Notes: a model not told the origin generated them from the letters alone. Counted from the stretch's first letter, positions 48,251-60,461 are shown. The stretch: 64,000 nt of DNA from Entrophospora sp. SA101 (GCA_958430865.1 CAUDNR010003757.1:1-64000), one strand, 5' to 3'. Numbers and translations are program-made.

Positions 48251-49028
48251 ATGTCAACAATACAAAATGATCGAAATTACTGTTCTACTTGTAAAAAACA
48301 ATTAAGTACTGGTTCTGCTTATAGTAATCATATAAAATCAAAGAAACACTCACTTAAATTATTAGAATCTCAACCATTTAATGAAACAAAGCAAATATTA
48401 GGAAATTCTAATTATGTTAATGCAAATATCACCAATTCTTTTGATTACATAAATTCGGAATATGATAATGAAGAATATTATAGCAAAGAGCATGATGGTG
48501 AAGAATATAATAATGAAGAAGTAAAATATATATTTTTTTACTTATTTATTTTTTTTATTCTAAAAAAATATGCTTATATATTAAAATTACCAGTTAATAG
48601 AAGACTGTGAATCATATGATTTTAGTGATAGTTTAACACAAGTTGTTTCATCTGTAGAGGAAACACATGAGACAATCAGTCCACCACAAATGATTACAAA
48701 TCTTTTTTCTAATAATATTGCTGAAGAATATGCAAAATTAATAATAAAGCATAATTTAAGTCAAAATGCTGCTGATGATATTCGTCGATTTTTTAATAAA
48801 TTCTCTTTATGGTCAAAAAGTCCATTACCAAATTCTGCAAAACAAACACACCAAATAATTGATCAAATTGAAACAAAAAATATTAAATTTGAGAAAAAAC
48901 TTATAACTTCATTAAATGGAATTGATTATTTTTTGGAATATCGTACAATATTTGCTGCAATTGCAGAGCTGCTTGAAAATGAATTAATTGCTAGTTTATG
49001 CAAATTTGATTACCAAGAAAAGAAGTAA
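48251..49028 (+). pseudogene. Plavaka/KDZ-like transposase N-terminus, truncated by B2
   Basis: Exon 1 (48251-48520) has a single C2H2 finger, YCSTCKKQL...HIKSKKH, then an acidic Asn/Tyr-rich region. A GT-AG intron leads to exon 2 at 48594 (LIEDCESYDFSD, then EYAKLIIKHNLSQNAADDIR and ELLENELIASLCKFDY). This order (finger, acidic linker, '...EYAKL..K..LS...' helix, 'Y...I...ELL.N..I...C.FDY') resembles the N-terminus of Plavaka-type (CACTA superfamily) proteins. The frame stops at 49028, nine bases before the R60 repeat that begins duplication B2. The DDE core is missing, evidently cut off when B2 arrived. Confidence 0.55.
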
Positions 49029-49036
49029 GATTATTT

Positions 49037-49098
49037 GGGCATGCTGGAACAAAACCAGACAAAGTGAACATTGGTATTACCAAAAATTTCAGGGATCA
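49037..49098 (+). repeat. Dispersed repeat R60 at left edge of B2
   Basis: GGGCATGCTGGAACAAAACC to AATTTCAGGGATCA, with small differences from the copies at 23795 and 58959. Confidence 0.85.
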
Positions 49099-49380
49099 AA
49101 ATTTAGTGATGTGATTATTAAAATCTTCCATTTGTTATCCTCTTAATATTAGGTGATATATAGAATTACCTCTATATAAAAATAGTTAATATGAAGTTAA
49201 TTTACATCAGATCTACAATGGAACCCAAGAATTATAGTACCATTAGAAGTATTCTGAAGAAAGAACAAGGTGAAAAAATTGCACCTTATATTTTTAAATT
49301 AGAAGATACTTACTAAATCTTCACAAATATATTTAGATAAAGAAAAGATTACCTATGAAATTTACCAAGAAAAAATAATA

Positions 49381-50012
49381 AACATTAAGAAAAGAAAATA
49401 GAGTTATTACTCAATAAAAAGCAAAAATACTTAGAGGAGAAATAATCATATTATTACAATATTGATTTATTTTTTTTTTAGTCCTTTAGCAACATAAATT
49501 ATAGCAATTATAAAACATAAAATTATAGTTATATCTGTCATTCATAACCCAATAGATTTACCATCAAAACTTTTCTTTTGTTGAGTGTAAACATAAGATG
49601 TTGATGCTGGCTAGTGTAAGGTTTCTGGTCCGAACTGTTTTCTCAAAGCCCAACTAGTTTGGGCAATTTGGGCTTCTCAACATTTTTTTATAAGCAAACA
49701 TTAAGAAAAGAAAATAGAGTTATTACTCAATAAAAAGCAAAAATACTTAGAGGAGAAATAATCATATTATTACAATATTGATTTATTTTTTTTTTAGTCC
49801 TTTAGCAACATAAATTATAGCAATTATAAAACATAAAATTATAGTTATATCTGTCATTCATAACCCAATAGATTTACCATCAAAACTTTTCTTTTGTTGA
49901 GTGTAAACATAAGATGTTGATGCTGGCTAGTGTAAGGTTTCTGGTCCGAACTGTTTTCTCAAAGCCCAACTAGTTTGGGCAATTTGGGCTTCTCAACATT
50001 TTTTTATAAGCA
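49381..50012 (+). repeat. 316-bp tandem duplication unique to B2
   Basis: The unit starting AACATTAAGAAAAGAAAATA at 49381 restarts at 49697. The junction falls inside the hAT-like MITE (after TTTTTTTATAAGCA), so the left part of that MITE appears twice. Copy B1 has a single unit. Confidence 0.93.
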
Positions 50013-50187
50013 TGAACATTAAAAAACTATATGAATCAACTTGTTTTAACTTAAACAACTTTAAAATAATTTCACTCAATTTCGGCTAATAACAAAAAGT
50101 AGTTTGGGCTTATAAAAAAACAACTTTTGCCCAAAGTATTTGGGCAATTTCGGCTACTAATAGAAGCAGTTTTGGCCAGAAACCTTA
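49933..50187. mobile_element. hAT-like MITE (copy 2)
   Basis: Same as 24379-24633. A partial extra left end lies at 49617-49696 through the tandem duplication. Confidence 0.65.
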
Positions 50188-50505
50188 GATTAGTGTGAGA
50201 TAGTAAATCGTGGACTGAAGAAGTCCCAACCTTATTGATCAATCGAAACCAACTTATTGCGGCAAATCACGTGATGATCACTAAATCTAGTTTTATAATT
50301 TATATATATTTTTAATGATATTTTTGTGTAACACTGCGCCCAATTGCCCCATATGTTTAGATCATATGATATCGTGTTACATATCTGATTTATATATTTA
50401 TAACATTTAATTTATTTATTCATCTGATTCATTTGTTTATCAGTAGTCAGAGTGACTCATAATTTATAAGCATATTTTATTGGGCTAAACATTGTAAAAG
50501 TCACA

Positions 50506-50838
50506 TTACATCAGGAACTTAAAAATTAAATTGGTGCCTTGAATTGGTTCTAGTTCAAGACCAGGAAATTTGTCAAAATCTTTTTTATTTCTAGTGTTAG
50601 CTTGATTTTTTTTACATTCTTTTCCACATTGATCTTGTAAAATTATTTCTGAGAAAAATGAAGTGTGGTCACCTTGAACAGAATCGGTATCTTCATTATT
50701 TTCATGACTTTTATCACGACCTCTACCAACTGCTATAACTTCATGACTTTCGCGACTTCCATGAATTCCATGACCTCCATGACTTCCATGACTCCCACGA
50801 CTTCCGCAATTTCCACGATTTCCTTGATTTTGTTTCAT
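50506..50838 (-). CDS. Gly/His/Ser-rich small protein (copy 2)
   Basis: Identical 110-codon frame to 24952-25284. Same reservations: low-complexity N-terminus, unknown function, possibly an antisense open frame. Confidence 0.35.
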   Translation of the reverse strand: MKQNQGNRGNCGSRGSHGSHGGHGIHGSRESHEVIAVGRGRDKSHENNEDTDSVQGDHTSFFSEIILQDQCGKECKKNQANTRNKKDFDKFPGLELEPIQGTNLIFKFLM

Positions 50839-50859
50839 TATACATCAAACAAAAGAACA

Positions 50860-51830
50860 ATGTCTATTGTATTGACCGCAATTGTGTTTGTCAAGTCCAT
50901 CAATGGCTCCAGAACCTTAAGCGGCACAGCTACAGCCATATTGGATGATGATGAATATGTAGACATCCAATACAAGGCATTCAATGTAGACAAAGCAAAT
51001 TTAATTGATGAAATTCAAGAAAACACCATCATGTTGTTTGCAGGAAAATACATATTCGACGAATCGCAATTATTTGTGAGTATTTTATCTATTTTTTTGT
51101 CTTGCTTTTTTAAATAACAATAATTAAAATAACATATTTCTTGTCACACACTCCAGGTCACAGTGAATAAATCAACCCTACTTGACCTGAAAACCATAGA
51201 AGACAAACCAACTATATACGATCTGCCAATTAGTCCTTTATATGGTGTCATAACTGCTCTGTGTGTAACACCTTCAAAAAATCAAAACGACAAACATTAC
51301 TTCACTATGTCTTGAAGAACATACGACCCATTTAAAGGTGGATACACATCAATGGACATTCCATGTTTTTATGATCCTGATAATGGTCGTCATGGTGGTG
51401 TTCCCAATGCTACAAAAAACGGGAAACAAATTTTTACTGTAGCAGGCGAGGTTTTTCTGGGCAGAAAGCTTGTGCAAGTCTTTGCAAGCAAAATTGAGTG
51501 GACTTATCCGAGTGTTGAAAAGACCAACAACAACAATGAAAAGAAATCCTCACGCAAAGCATTAAAATCCAAACACCTGGATTTTGAGGAACAATTCATG
51601 AGTTCCAACAGCAGAGAAAGACCACAAATCACATCAGGAAGTCAGGCAAAAAAAGAAGAAGCATAGACCTTGATCCACAAGAAGAATCAAGCACAGCAAG
51701 GGCAACAAAACTGACACACACAATGAATGAAGTTGTCAGTAAGAATAAAGGTTGTGAAAATGATGACGATGATAATGAAAACGAAACAGTGGTAAATGAC
51801 AACGGTGACGAGAGTTGTGACACTGAATAA
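50860..51830 (+). pseudogene. OB-fold-like element-associated gene (copy 2)
   Basis: Same sequence as 25306-26276, with the same intron (donor 51076, acceptor 51156), the same in-frame TGA (51313) and the same A7-run frameshift (near 51649). Neither copy has been repaired. Confidence 0.55.
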
Positions 51831-52097
51831 TTCTCATTATTCTTTTTTTTTCATTTCCATTTGTATTTTTTTTTTTGCAATAAAAAATTACGTATATCAA
51901 ATTTTTTTTTCAGTTCTACTTGTATTTTTTTTTGCAATAAAATTTATGTAGATCAAATTTTTTTTTCAGAAAAATAAAAAAAAAAATTTTTTTTGAAATC
52001 ACCACCCAGCGAAAGCAAAAATTCTTTCCCAAAAAATTAAGTTTAAAAAGTTTAAAAAACAGAGATTTTTCGGTTTCATTGCAATTGCAACGCATTG

Positions 52098-52144
52098 CTT
52101 GCAACTCAATTCAATGCAACTCAATTCAATGCAACTCAATTGCA
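52098..52144 (+). repeat. 15-bp tandem repeat CAACTCAATTCAATG (copy 2)
   Basis: Same as 26544-26590. Confidence 0.8.
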
Positions 52145-52363
52145 ATTGCAACCTATATATGAAACGAAACATTTGCCGTACGACACAATTTTTGCTAAAT
52201 ATGGTGAAAACGTTGATCGCGCCAAAAGCCGAAAAATCAAGTGCGGCTAAACGCAAAAGGAGACAATCGGCGAGAAACCTGCACGGAAGTCGCACGATTT
52301 GCGAGTTTTGGAAGGAGATCGTGACACGGCAAATGTTAAATCTTTTTTTTTGTGGTTAATTAA

Positions 52364-53911
52364 TTAATATATATATTACCAAGGGGATGCCTTTGGGGAA
52401 TATTGGACAGATGAATTAATTGCTAGCTAGGAACCTAATTAAATATTGGTAAAGCCTGTTATCTCTTTGATGTAGAGTCAGACATAAAGGTCATTATACC
52501 TTGACATAGAGTCAGTATAGTGTGGAAAGCCACAAAAGCCTCGGGTTATCTTGGACATAGAGTCAGATATATAGGTTACCTTGGATGTATATTAGAAACC
52601 TCTAATTAACTTGGGACTTGGAGTCTGGTACAACAACTTAATTGGAGTCACTAGAACAAGGTCTAGTGGGTTACAAGCATAATAACTAAGTATTAATAAG
52701 AAAACTCGGATTGCACTCTTGCACTAGCAAAAAGTATGAAGTATTGACAGTTATAACTAATTAGCCATCTATATGAGGCTAACAGTATTAGCCAAAGTTG
52801 ATATCATGTGTTGTTATTTGTTGCAAATCTATGGCTGACTTCCAATTAGCCAGAGAAAAGTAAACAAGTAAAGTAAATAAAATAGGAACTCTATAAGCCT
52901 TTGTTGCTTAATAGAAGGGCTGTCTTTATTTATTGTAATTAATTGCTATTTGTACTGTAAAGTGTGCTTACAAATTCGCCAAGGTTTTCTAGTGTAAACA
53001 TTCAAATAATTATTTAACATTTTTAATGAACAAGTAATATTCAAATAATTATTTAACATTTTTAATGAACAAGTAATTTAATTGTTGTAAAATTACAAAA
53101 GTTATTTTTATTTCATTTAAATTTTAGTTCTTTAAATAATAAAATTACAATACTTAAAATACAAATATAGATCATATTGGTAATAAATAAATTAAATTAA
53201 TATTACAATCTCTATGTTGTATGGGAGCTTATAGACTTCCCAGAAAGTATGATCATAGTATGATCATAGTAAAGATAACCTCCTTAGATATAAGTAAATA
53301 TAAAGATAATAATAAGATAATTATATTCAAAATAACCTAATAAAATATATGATTACAATAATAATATCTTTAATTCAACAATAAATACTGATTGTTAATA
53401 AGATTCCTATAGATTACCAATATGGTAATAAAAATTAATTACCAAATTCAATTAGTTTTGTGACCAATAATTTCAGGGATTGTTGCATCTAGGTACATGA
53501 AAGAGGCAGTAACCAAGACAAGTGTAAATAAATTCATAAAATAAATCAACCAACAAGTGTAACCAAAAGTTAACTTGAAACCCACCCAGCAATAAAAGAA
53601 AATAATCAAAGTTGACCAAAAACCATACTCACATTGGTATGTCTTATAAGTTTATATCTATTTCCAACAAAGAATTATAAAGTTACCTCCAAGGCAGATC
53701 TGAAGAAAGAAATTGATCTTGTAGCCCAATTTCAAGGGGAAAAGGTTGTTACAGATGATAGAGATATAAAAAATTGAACAGTAACAGTTAATTTCTGATT
53801 TGAATAAATTTTATTAATAAAAATAACGATTTACTATATATTTCCAGTTACACAATTCAAATTCCATTTAAAGAAAAAATATCAACACGCAAAGTATAAA
53901 TATTCTAAAAT
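52364..53911. other. Gene-free stretch of duplication B2
   Basis: Same content as 26810-28357, including the two 39-bp tandem units (53000-53077). Confidence 0.55.
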
Positions 53912-55741
53912 TTAAAAATCTTTTGGTAATTTTCTCTTCTTTTTCAATTCTTCTAATTTTAATTTTCGAGCAGACATAGGAGATGTTTCAATCTTCATTG
54001 ACCAACTTATTGACTGTGAGAGTGGTGTTTTGTACCCTAATTCTAACTCTTGTGAAATATCTATTAATTTCTTGATGTTTTTATCCACAGAGATCTTTTT
54101 CAAGGTTAATAAACAAAATCTATTAATAAAAATTCAAGTTTGCTGAAAGATATTACTGAATTAAAACACTTACACGTAATTTAACCAATTGTAGTATTGC
54201 TTTTCTCATTTGTGGGAAATCGTAAAAAGTGACAGGAAAGTCACATTCACTGATCTTTTCAAATATGTATAACTCAGGACCAACTATTTTCAATGTATAA
54301 AATTTCATATTCAAACCTAATTTAAAAATAAAATTAGCAAGTATATCCAAGTCTGATAGTTATTTACAATGCCTGATTATAAAATAAATTCACTTGCCAG
54401 AAACTATAACTCCATGCACTTTAATCTTATCAGTTTGATCCAAGTCTGATTCTGAAATTGCCTTTTCACTTATAAAATTAAGCATGTCATGTAATTCGGT
54501 ACATAATTTTACAGTATCAGAAAGTTCTTTTTTTATATCTTCACTTTCTTTGTATTTGCTACCTTCAACAATTAAGACTTCAGATCTTCGAAATAACAAT
54601 GATTCAATAACTATATCAGGAACAAGGGCCTGGTCTATATTATCATCCAATGTTTTAAATTTGTTTCTCCTGACTTTGTTTGCAAAAAGTGGTCTAAAAT
54701 AAATGCAGTTAATTAGCAAAATATATAAATTTTTTGGTTTCAAATATTATAAAATTTAGTTCTTACTTATTAGACTCTATTATATAATTGGTACCATAAA
54801 ATAAATTAAAAAATGTATGAAAAAATAATCCACTAGTAATGTGTGGTTCTGAATGTTCTCGATTCCAATACTGAGGATCTAATTTAAAGTATCTGAGACT
54901 GATAAAATTCTTTTAATTAAATGACTAAAATGATTTAATTAGTGATCAAAATAAAATAAAAAATGAAAATTCTCACATTGTTTCAAATATGATTCGAATG
55001 AAAGATAGTAAAGCATCATTTAGATCAAGTCCAAATACGTTATCATCCTTGTAAAAATTTTTTAACATTGAACTTGCACCATCAATATTTGTTAATTTTG
55101 ATATATTCTCTATACGATTAAATACAATATCATTGATATCAGAGTCCTCTATTTCTTGATTTAGTTTCATTGAATATCTTTCTTTGATCTTATTGTATGG
55201 AACCTTTAGAAAGAGTGGATCATCCAGATCCAAAACTCCAATCCGGATTATGCTGCTAAATGTTACAACAGTAATTTACATTATTATAAATTTGCTACTA
55301 ATAATTTATTTATTTTGAATAAAAAAATTTATTACTCTGGTTCTGATTTTTGAAATATTGGTGTCATCAGATCCAAGATTGTGCTATCCTTAAAATAGAA
55401 AAAAAAAGAAATATTTAAACCCAATCGTAACCCTAAATAAAAGTAACTATCACTATATATACAAACATTCCCAAATTTTGGCATCACATTTTCTTGTTGA
55501 TTTTCATTATTTAATGTTTTTTTATCTGACAGTTTTGGTAGCTTTGATCTAAGTATATATGTATATATAACGTTGTTAGAAGATGCTAAAAAATATATAT
55601 ATGTCTAGAGTAGTGGCAACAGTGGCAGCAGTTGCATACAACCACAACCACCACCATCATTCTTTTTAAATATATAACTTCTTACCCTTTGGTATTTGCT
55701 CTCTTAATATCGGCACCTCTTTTTCCTTTCTTATAATCCAT
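53912..55741 (-). CDS. Intact 407-aa PD-(D/E)XK-like lineage-specific gene (copy 2)
   Basis: Exons 55741-55686, 55548-55467, 55388-55336, 55255-54977, 54898-54767, 54693-54398, 54316-54174 and 54094-53912. This is the same model as copy 1, including the GC-AG intron, and encodes the same protein. It is one of the few genes in the repeat zone without a lesion, and both copies remain open, which suggests either very recent duplication or selection. Function unknown; the nuclease-like reading rests on PDIVIE...LIVEGSK. Confidence 0.72.
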
Positions 55742-55791
55742 TTTTAAAAAAAAATAGTAATTAAACGTTTGATTGACATGCACGTTTTACG

Positions 55792-56731
55792 TCATAGGAG
55801 GACTTTCATATGATTGGCTGGTTTTGCCGATCAAATTTAATTGATTATTGATACATTTTAAGGACACTAATAAAAAATACATAATTTATTCCACATGAAC
55901 GCTAATATTCACTGTGCAAAAGAATCAAAAAAGAATCATAAACCTCATATGCTTTACTTAGAAGCGAAAATGCCGCCAACTACTACTATTACTAGATCGT
56001 GTGCAATTACTATATGTCAACCAACCGGGGAAAGGTAACTGAGAATGTTCTTTTTAAAGGTCATGCTAATAAATACTTTTCCAGGTTATGTTCAAGAAAC
56101 GATGCAATTTGTTTAAACAGCTACACACGGATGTCAAATTTATTAATATATAAGGTGCGCAAAATTTATACTATTTATCAACTAACTACTTTTACTTCAT
56201 TTATGAGATATTAATACGTATATCAATAACAATATTATACACGGATGTCAAGAGGCAGTAGTAGTAACAGTTAGTTGTTTTATAATTACTGCTAACAATT
56301 TTGTATAATAATATATATTTATTTATTATTAGATAAATATAATAAATAAAAAATAAAAATATACTACTTGGTAAACATGGAGGAAAACTTGTACGTTTTT
56401 TATAAGTGAAGTAGATCAATTAAACTCATGTTTTACTTAGCAAAATATAAACTTCTACATGCAAGAATTTAGTTGAAACTTAGATCAACTACGTTTTAAA
56501 TAATTTTATTAAAGAAAAAAAAATACAACATATATTTCTCTCAAAAAAATAAATCAAAATCGATTAGCATTAATATTATTTTCTTTTGGTAACATAGTAC
56601 AGTTCACTCTCTCTATAACGGATCATTTGTCTGGGGAAAAAAGATCCGTTATCTAAAACTGTAAACGATAAAAAATTTATTGCAAATATAGTGTAACATA
56701 TCTGACCAATCATATGAATGTCCTCCTATGA
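55792..56731. mobile_element. 940-bp MULE-type TIR element (copy 2)
   Basis: Same as 30238-31177, with the CGTTTTACG duplication at 55783-55791 and 56732-56740. Confidence 0.85.
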
Positions 56732-56740
56732 CGTTTTACG

Positions 56741-58277
56741 CGCGTATGGGTTGTACAAAGAATTATTTTTTTTTTTTTTTTTTTTTGGACGAGGAAACAT
56801 GAATGTTACTTTGATAGGGCTTGTTCTGAAGACCTGTTTTTTATTAATAGTGAGAGGTACTTTTATTTTCGTGTTGATGTGTGTATTATTTATAAATGTA
56901 TATTGAAATCAAAACACGGAGCAGAACTTGTGGCGTCTCTTTAGGTATTTATTACAAGATTCATGATAAATAAATAAACTATTGGTATCGTTTTGCTTTT
57001 CGTAACTTATATTAATATTATTAAATAATAATACATAATTATAAGAAAATGACAAGGCAGCATAATTGAAAGCACATATGCTATCTTGAAGACATTACAG
57101 TCATTCTTTCACGTTCCTCATGTACACAAGGCTAATCTGACCAAGTTTCGCCCGATGATATGACGATGCAATTAAGTTCCAGGGGGGGGTCGCATGGCTC
57201 TGGAGTTTACCAAAAGATTGCATCATTGTCAAGGCATTTTCACGAATCCTACCTAATTTTCCTCACAGTGTCTGGACTGGTGTTACACGGATATAGTATG
57301 CTGGCCAAAAAGTTGTCTGCAATGATCCTACCTCTAGGGTAAAGATGGATGGCTCTGCAACCAACAAATCGCACTCTGGAGGTTGCTTGCAACCTGATCA
57401 AAGGGTTTTAATGTTAGTATAATTTTTGGTAAGAAATTACAACTTTATTCTAGGTGAGGGAGGTAACACACAGAAATCATCACATAAGTAAGTGCCAACC
57501 AATGTTGGAATTTTGTAACTAATGCAGATTTCTACAAATTTAAAAACTATCTGCAGGAAATTACTAGTGTATGATGTTACACCTGGGCATTGAATTTCCT
57601 ACACTGGTGCCAACTCTCATCAACAATCAATGCTCATTTGGTAACAATCAAGCCTGGTCTGAAGGGGAGTCTTTTGCCAACCTTGAAAAAGTCTTCCAAC
57701 ATGTGGGGGGCCTCACCTATGGAGAAAATTTCATGGTTATGGGGTGTGCAAAAGCACACAACCACATGTTTGCAATAGGAAATTTTATTAAATCTGACAC
57801 CTGTTATTATCATCAGATTTATTATTCATAAGAAATCATACAATGGGAAGGAAAGTATTTTTTTTAATCCTTCCTATTTATTTATTTATTCTTGTGAACC
57901 CAGAGATCTGGGCAGACACACATTATTAAAAGTTTCATTTATGCATGGCCTTGGCGTTATTACTACTTGGGTGATGCAATTGTTTGTTATGTCAAAAATG
58001 ATATCAAATGTATTGAATAATCATTGGGAAGAAAGGAATTCACACATGAGGAAAGTATTAAATAGCAATATTTGTTTATTTTATTTTTTATTTTAACCAA
58101 GATATATAATTAATTGTATTGAAAAAATACAAAGATAAAAAATTGCCAGAGTGATTACATGGAATCCAAGGCTGGACCAATCACATCATTACATATTTCA
58201 AGGTCAATCAAGCAATTATTTGAATACATTGGTGCAGTTTTGCAATCTTATTGAAGGGAATAGGTTTGTATGCAATT
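56741..58277. other. Right part of duplication B2, no gene recognised
   Basis: Counterpart of 31187-32722. Homology fades after about 58220 and ends near 58277. Confidence 0.5.
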
Positions 58278-58958
58278 TAAAATTCTCTCGTGTTAATTAG
58301 AGTCCCATCTTTCTTTGCTCATGTAGGTAGCATTTTACAAAATCAAATTAATTTGTAACTTATGGGATGTACAAAGTAATTTGGAATTTGGGATTCTTGA
58401 TTTTTAATTTGGGCAGAACCCATAATCAGATACATCATGTGTGTGCTTTCCTGTATTGTGATAGAATTTGGAAGATTAGTATGGGTTTTAAAATGTAATC
58501 GATCATTATCATTGTTGATTACTTGATTATCAAATATGTCTGTGGACTTGGATATATAGCCTTTATCATCAAATGGTAAATGAGGGAGTTAATACATGTT
58601 CATAAATGTTAGCCACAATTACTTCTGTTAGTAAATGATCATCACCAAATTCAAAATGTCAAAATAATTTTTCATAGTAGCCAAAATTATTATCCAAAAT
58701 TATTTGAATTCTTTGATTCAATAGCCAAAACTCTGGGTGGTTTTTTTATGATAATTAATATAGGGAATATGGAAAAGCCAGAATGTTGCCAAAATATTTG
58801 GCAAATGCAAAACCAATTTTGGCTAACATGTACATGTTAGCCTCTTATATGCAGAAAATTTAATTCACAAAACTCTACTTCATATAAAGAATGTAGTGGT
58901 ACAAATTTGTCAAAAAAAGAAAGAAATGAAAATTTGGATTTTTTTTTTTATTATATAT
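58278..58958. other. Spacer, no gene recognised
   Basis: A/T-rich unique sequence. TTTGGCAAATG and ATGTACATGTTAGCC words show short local symmetry, but no element could be delimited. Confidence 0.45.
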
Positions 58959-59021
58959 GGGGCATGCTGCAACAAAACCAGACAAAGTGAACATTGGTAT
59001 TACCAAAAATTTCAGGGATCA
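58959..59021 (+). repeat. Dispersed repeat R60, third full copy
   Basis: GGGGCATGCTGCAACAAAAC to TTTCAGGGATCA, ending 14 bp before the N gap. Confidence 0.85.
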
Positions 59022-59035
59022 ATATGTTTGTTTTA

Positions 59036-59045
59036 NNNNNNNNNN
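59036..59045. other. Assembly gap (10 N)
   Basis: Ten Ns between R60 and a 51-bp coding tandem repeat. The 5' end of the downstream gene is lost here. Confidence 1.
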
Positions 59046-59229
59046 GAAAGTGAACCAGAAAGCTATCCAATCGCAGAACGAGGCTATCCAATTGCTGAAA
59101 GTGAACCAGAAAGCTATCCAATTGCAGGACGAGGCTATCCAATTGCTGAAAGTGAACCAGAAAGCTATCCAATTGCTGAACGAGGCTATCCAATTGCTGA
59201 AAGTGAACCAGAAAGCTATCCAATTGCAG
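59046..59229 (+). repeat. 51-bp coding tandem repeat (3.6 units)
   Basis: Unit GAAAGTGAACCAGAAAGCTA + TCCAATTGCAGAACGAGGCT + ATCCAATTGCT. It is open in the ESEPESYPIA frame, in a second plus frame (KVNQKAIQLQ type) and on the minus strand (LDSFLVHFQQ type). Only a few point differences between units. Confidence 0.95.
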
Positions 59230-59543
59230 AAAGAGCAGTAGGTGATAAACTCTCTGCCACTTTTTCAGTACTCCAGGGTACAGTTGAATTCCTTCAAGAA
59301 ACCGCTTCTACCATCACAGTTTCTGGACAATTCACCGCAGGCATCAGTGATACTGTTACTGATAATTATAGTGTGAAGTTGGCTGGCGTTGCAAAAACCT
59401 TCACTGAATTAGGTATAGTGAACAAACCACCTGGTACTGACCCTTTTAAATACAGTACTATTGGAGTCCTTAGTTTAATAAAAGGTAAACCTGTTACGGT
59501 TTCTTACAAGGGTAATCCTCTCGATAGTGCAGTTATTGGATAA
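59046..59543 (+). CDS. Repeat-bearing protein with C-terminal beta-rich domain, 5' partial
   Basis: The visible part is 165 codons. It starts with a 17-residue tandem repeat (ESEPESYPIAERGYPIA) of about 3.6 units. A compact domain follows: DKLSATFSVLQGTVEFLQE, then TITVSGQFTAGI, DNYSVKLAGVAKTFTELGI, PPGTDPFKYSTIGVLSL and a VTVSYKGNPL end, with TAA at 59541. Alternating hydrophobic strands suggest an all-beta, perhaps extracellular, domain. The start and any signal peptide lie in the N gap. I do not recognise the family by name; similar beta domains occur in Rhizophagus predicted secreted proteins (memory only). The repeat may be a flexible spacer. Confidence 0.6.
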   Translation, partial: ESEPESYPIAERGYPIAESEPESYPIAGRGYPIAESEPESYPIAERGYPIAESEPESYPIAERAVGDKLSATFSVLQGTVEFLQETASTITVSGQFTAGISDTVTDNYSVKLAGVAKTFTELGIVNKPPGTDPFKYSTIGVLSLIKGKPVTVSYKGNPLDSAVIG

Positions 59544-60460
59544 TTAATTAATGTCGAACGATAATAAAATTTTCTATTATTTTATTTCATTTCATTATTA
59601 TTTAATTATTATCTTTATTGTTATTATTGTTTTTAAATTAAGCAAGAATTAGTAACAATAATTTAAATTTTTTAATTAATTAATTTTTTATTTTAATTAA
59701 TTCCTTTAATTTGATCGATTTTTTTTTTTAATTTAATTAATCAATCATGTAGATGCTTAGCAAAACAGCCAGTTTTAATAAATAAACAATAAATTTTTAT
59801 TGTTGCTTTTTAATTTTTATGCCTTGTTGCTGGTGGCAGGTTAGCAAATAATAATTCTAAAACAGATTAATAGTTGTATTATATTATTTTTACATTCCCG
59901 GAAATATCGCATAATTTGTTTTTTTTGAACAAATATCAGACATAAAATAATAAAAATACACGAATCCCGATAAAACTTATAAATCATCATTCTACCACGA
60001 TCACATTGGCAAGCAAATCCCGAGTAACAAAACATAATCCAATTATTTCTAAAATCCCTTCTTGTGCTTATATTAAATGTCCTTTTTCGCAGGTCACGAA
60101 ATTAATATTTATGTCGAGGCTTTTGGCTTTAACAATTGACATAACTAAAGCATTGACTAAAGCGATAATTTCTCATCAAGTTCCATTCTGACAATTTGAC
60201 ATGACAATAAATAGAAGAGGCACTTGACGAAAGTAAAAACATTTGATTAATTGATTTTTGGAAATGGCTCAATTTTTGACTCAAATAGTAAATATACAAG
60301 AAAAATAATCTACTTGAACAATAATTAAAATGTAATCTGTTTTTGAAGGCGCCTTTCCTGTTTCTATCAATATTTCAATCAAATGATTGTTTATTTTAAT
60401 TTATGCGAATTATTACGAATGCAAAAAATATTAATGTCTCAAAAAAAACAAACAAACTGG
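59544..60460. other. A+T-rich region, no gene recognised
   Basis: TTAATTAA-rich 3' flank of the repeat gene, then unremarkable sequence. A short plus frame at 60006-60190 (KHNPIISKIPSCAYIKCPF) may be a relic but was not identified. Confidence 0.4.
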
Positions 60461-60461
60461 C

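Larger units (their letters stand above)
49037..58277 (+). repeat. Segmental duplication B, copy 2 (9.2 kb)
   Basis: Partner of 23795-32722 in the same orientation. It is longer by a 316-bp internal tandem duplication. Otherwise all features recur 25,554 bp downstream. Its left edge abuts the truncated Plavaka-like frame. Confidence 0.95.

Noticed and set aside
59046..59229. CRISPR-like array
   Set aside because: Units are contiguous 51-bp coding repeats with no unique spacers, in a eukaryotic genome.
58896..59543. One continuous open frame across the N gap at 59036-59045
   Set aside because: Continuity rests on unknown bases, and the left part is R60 repeat sequence. Only the part after the gap is supported.
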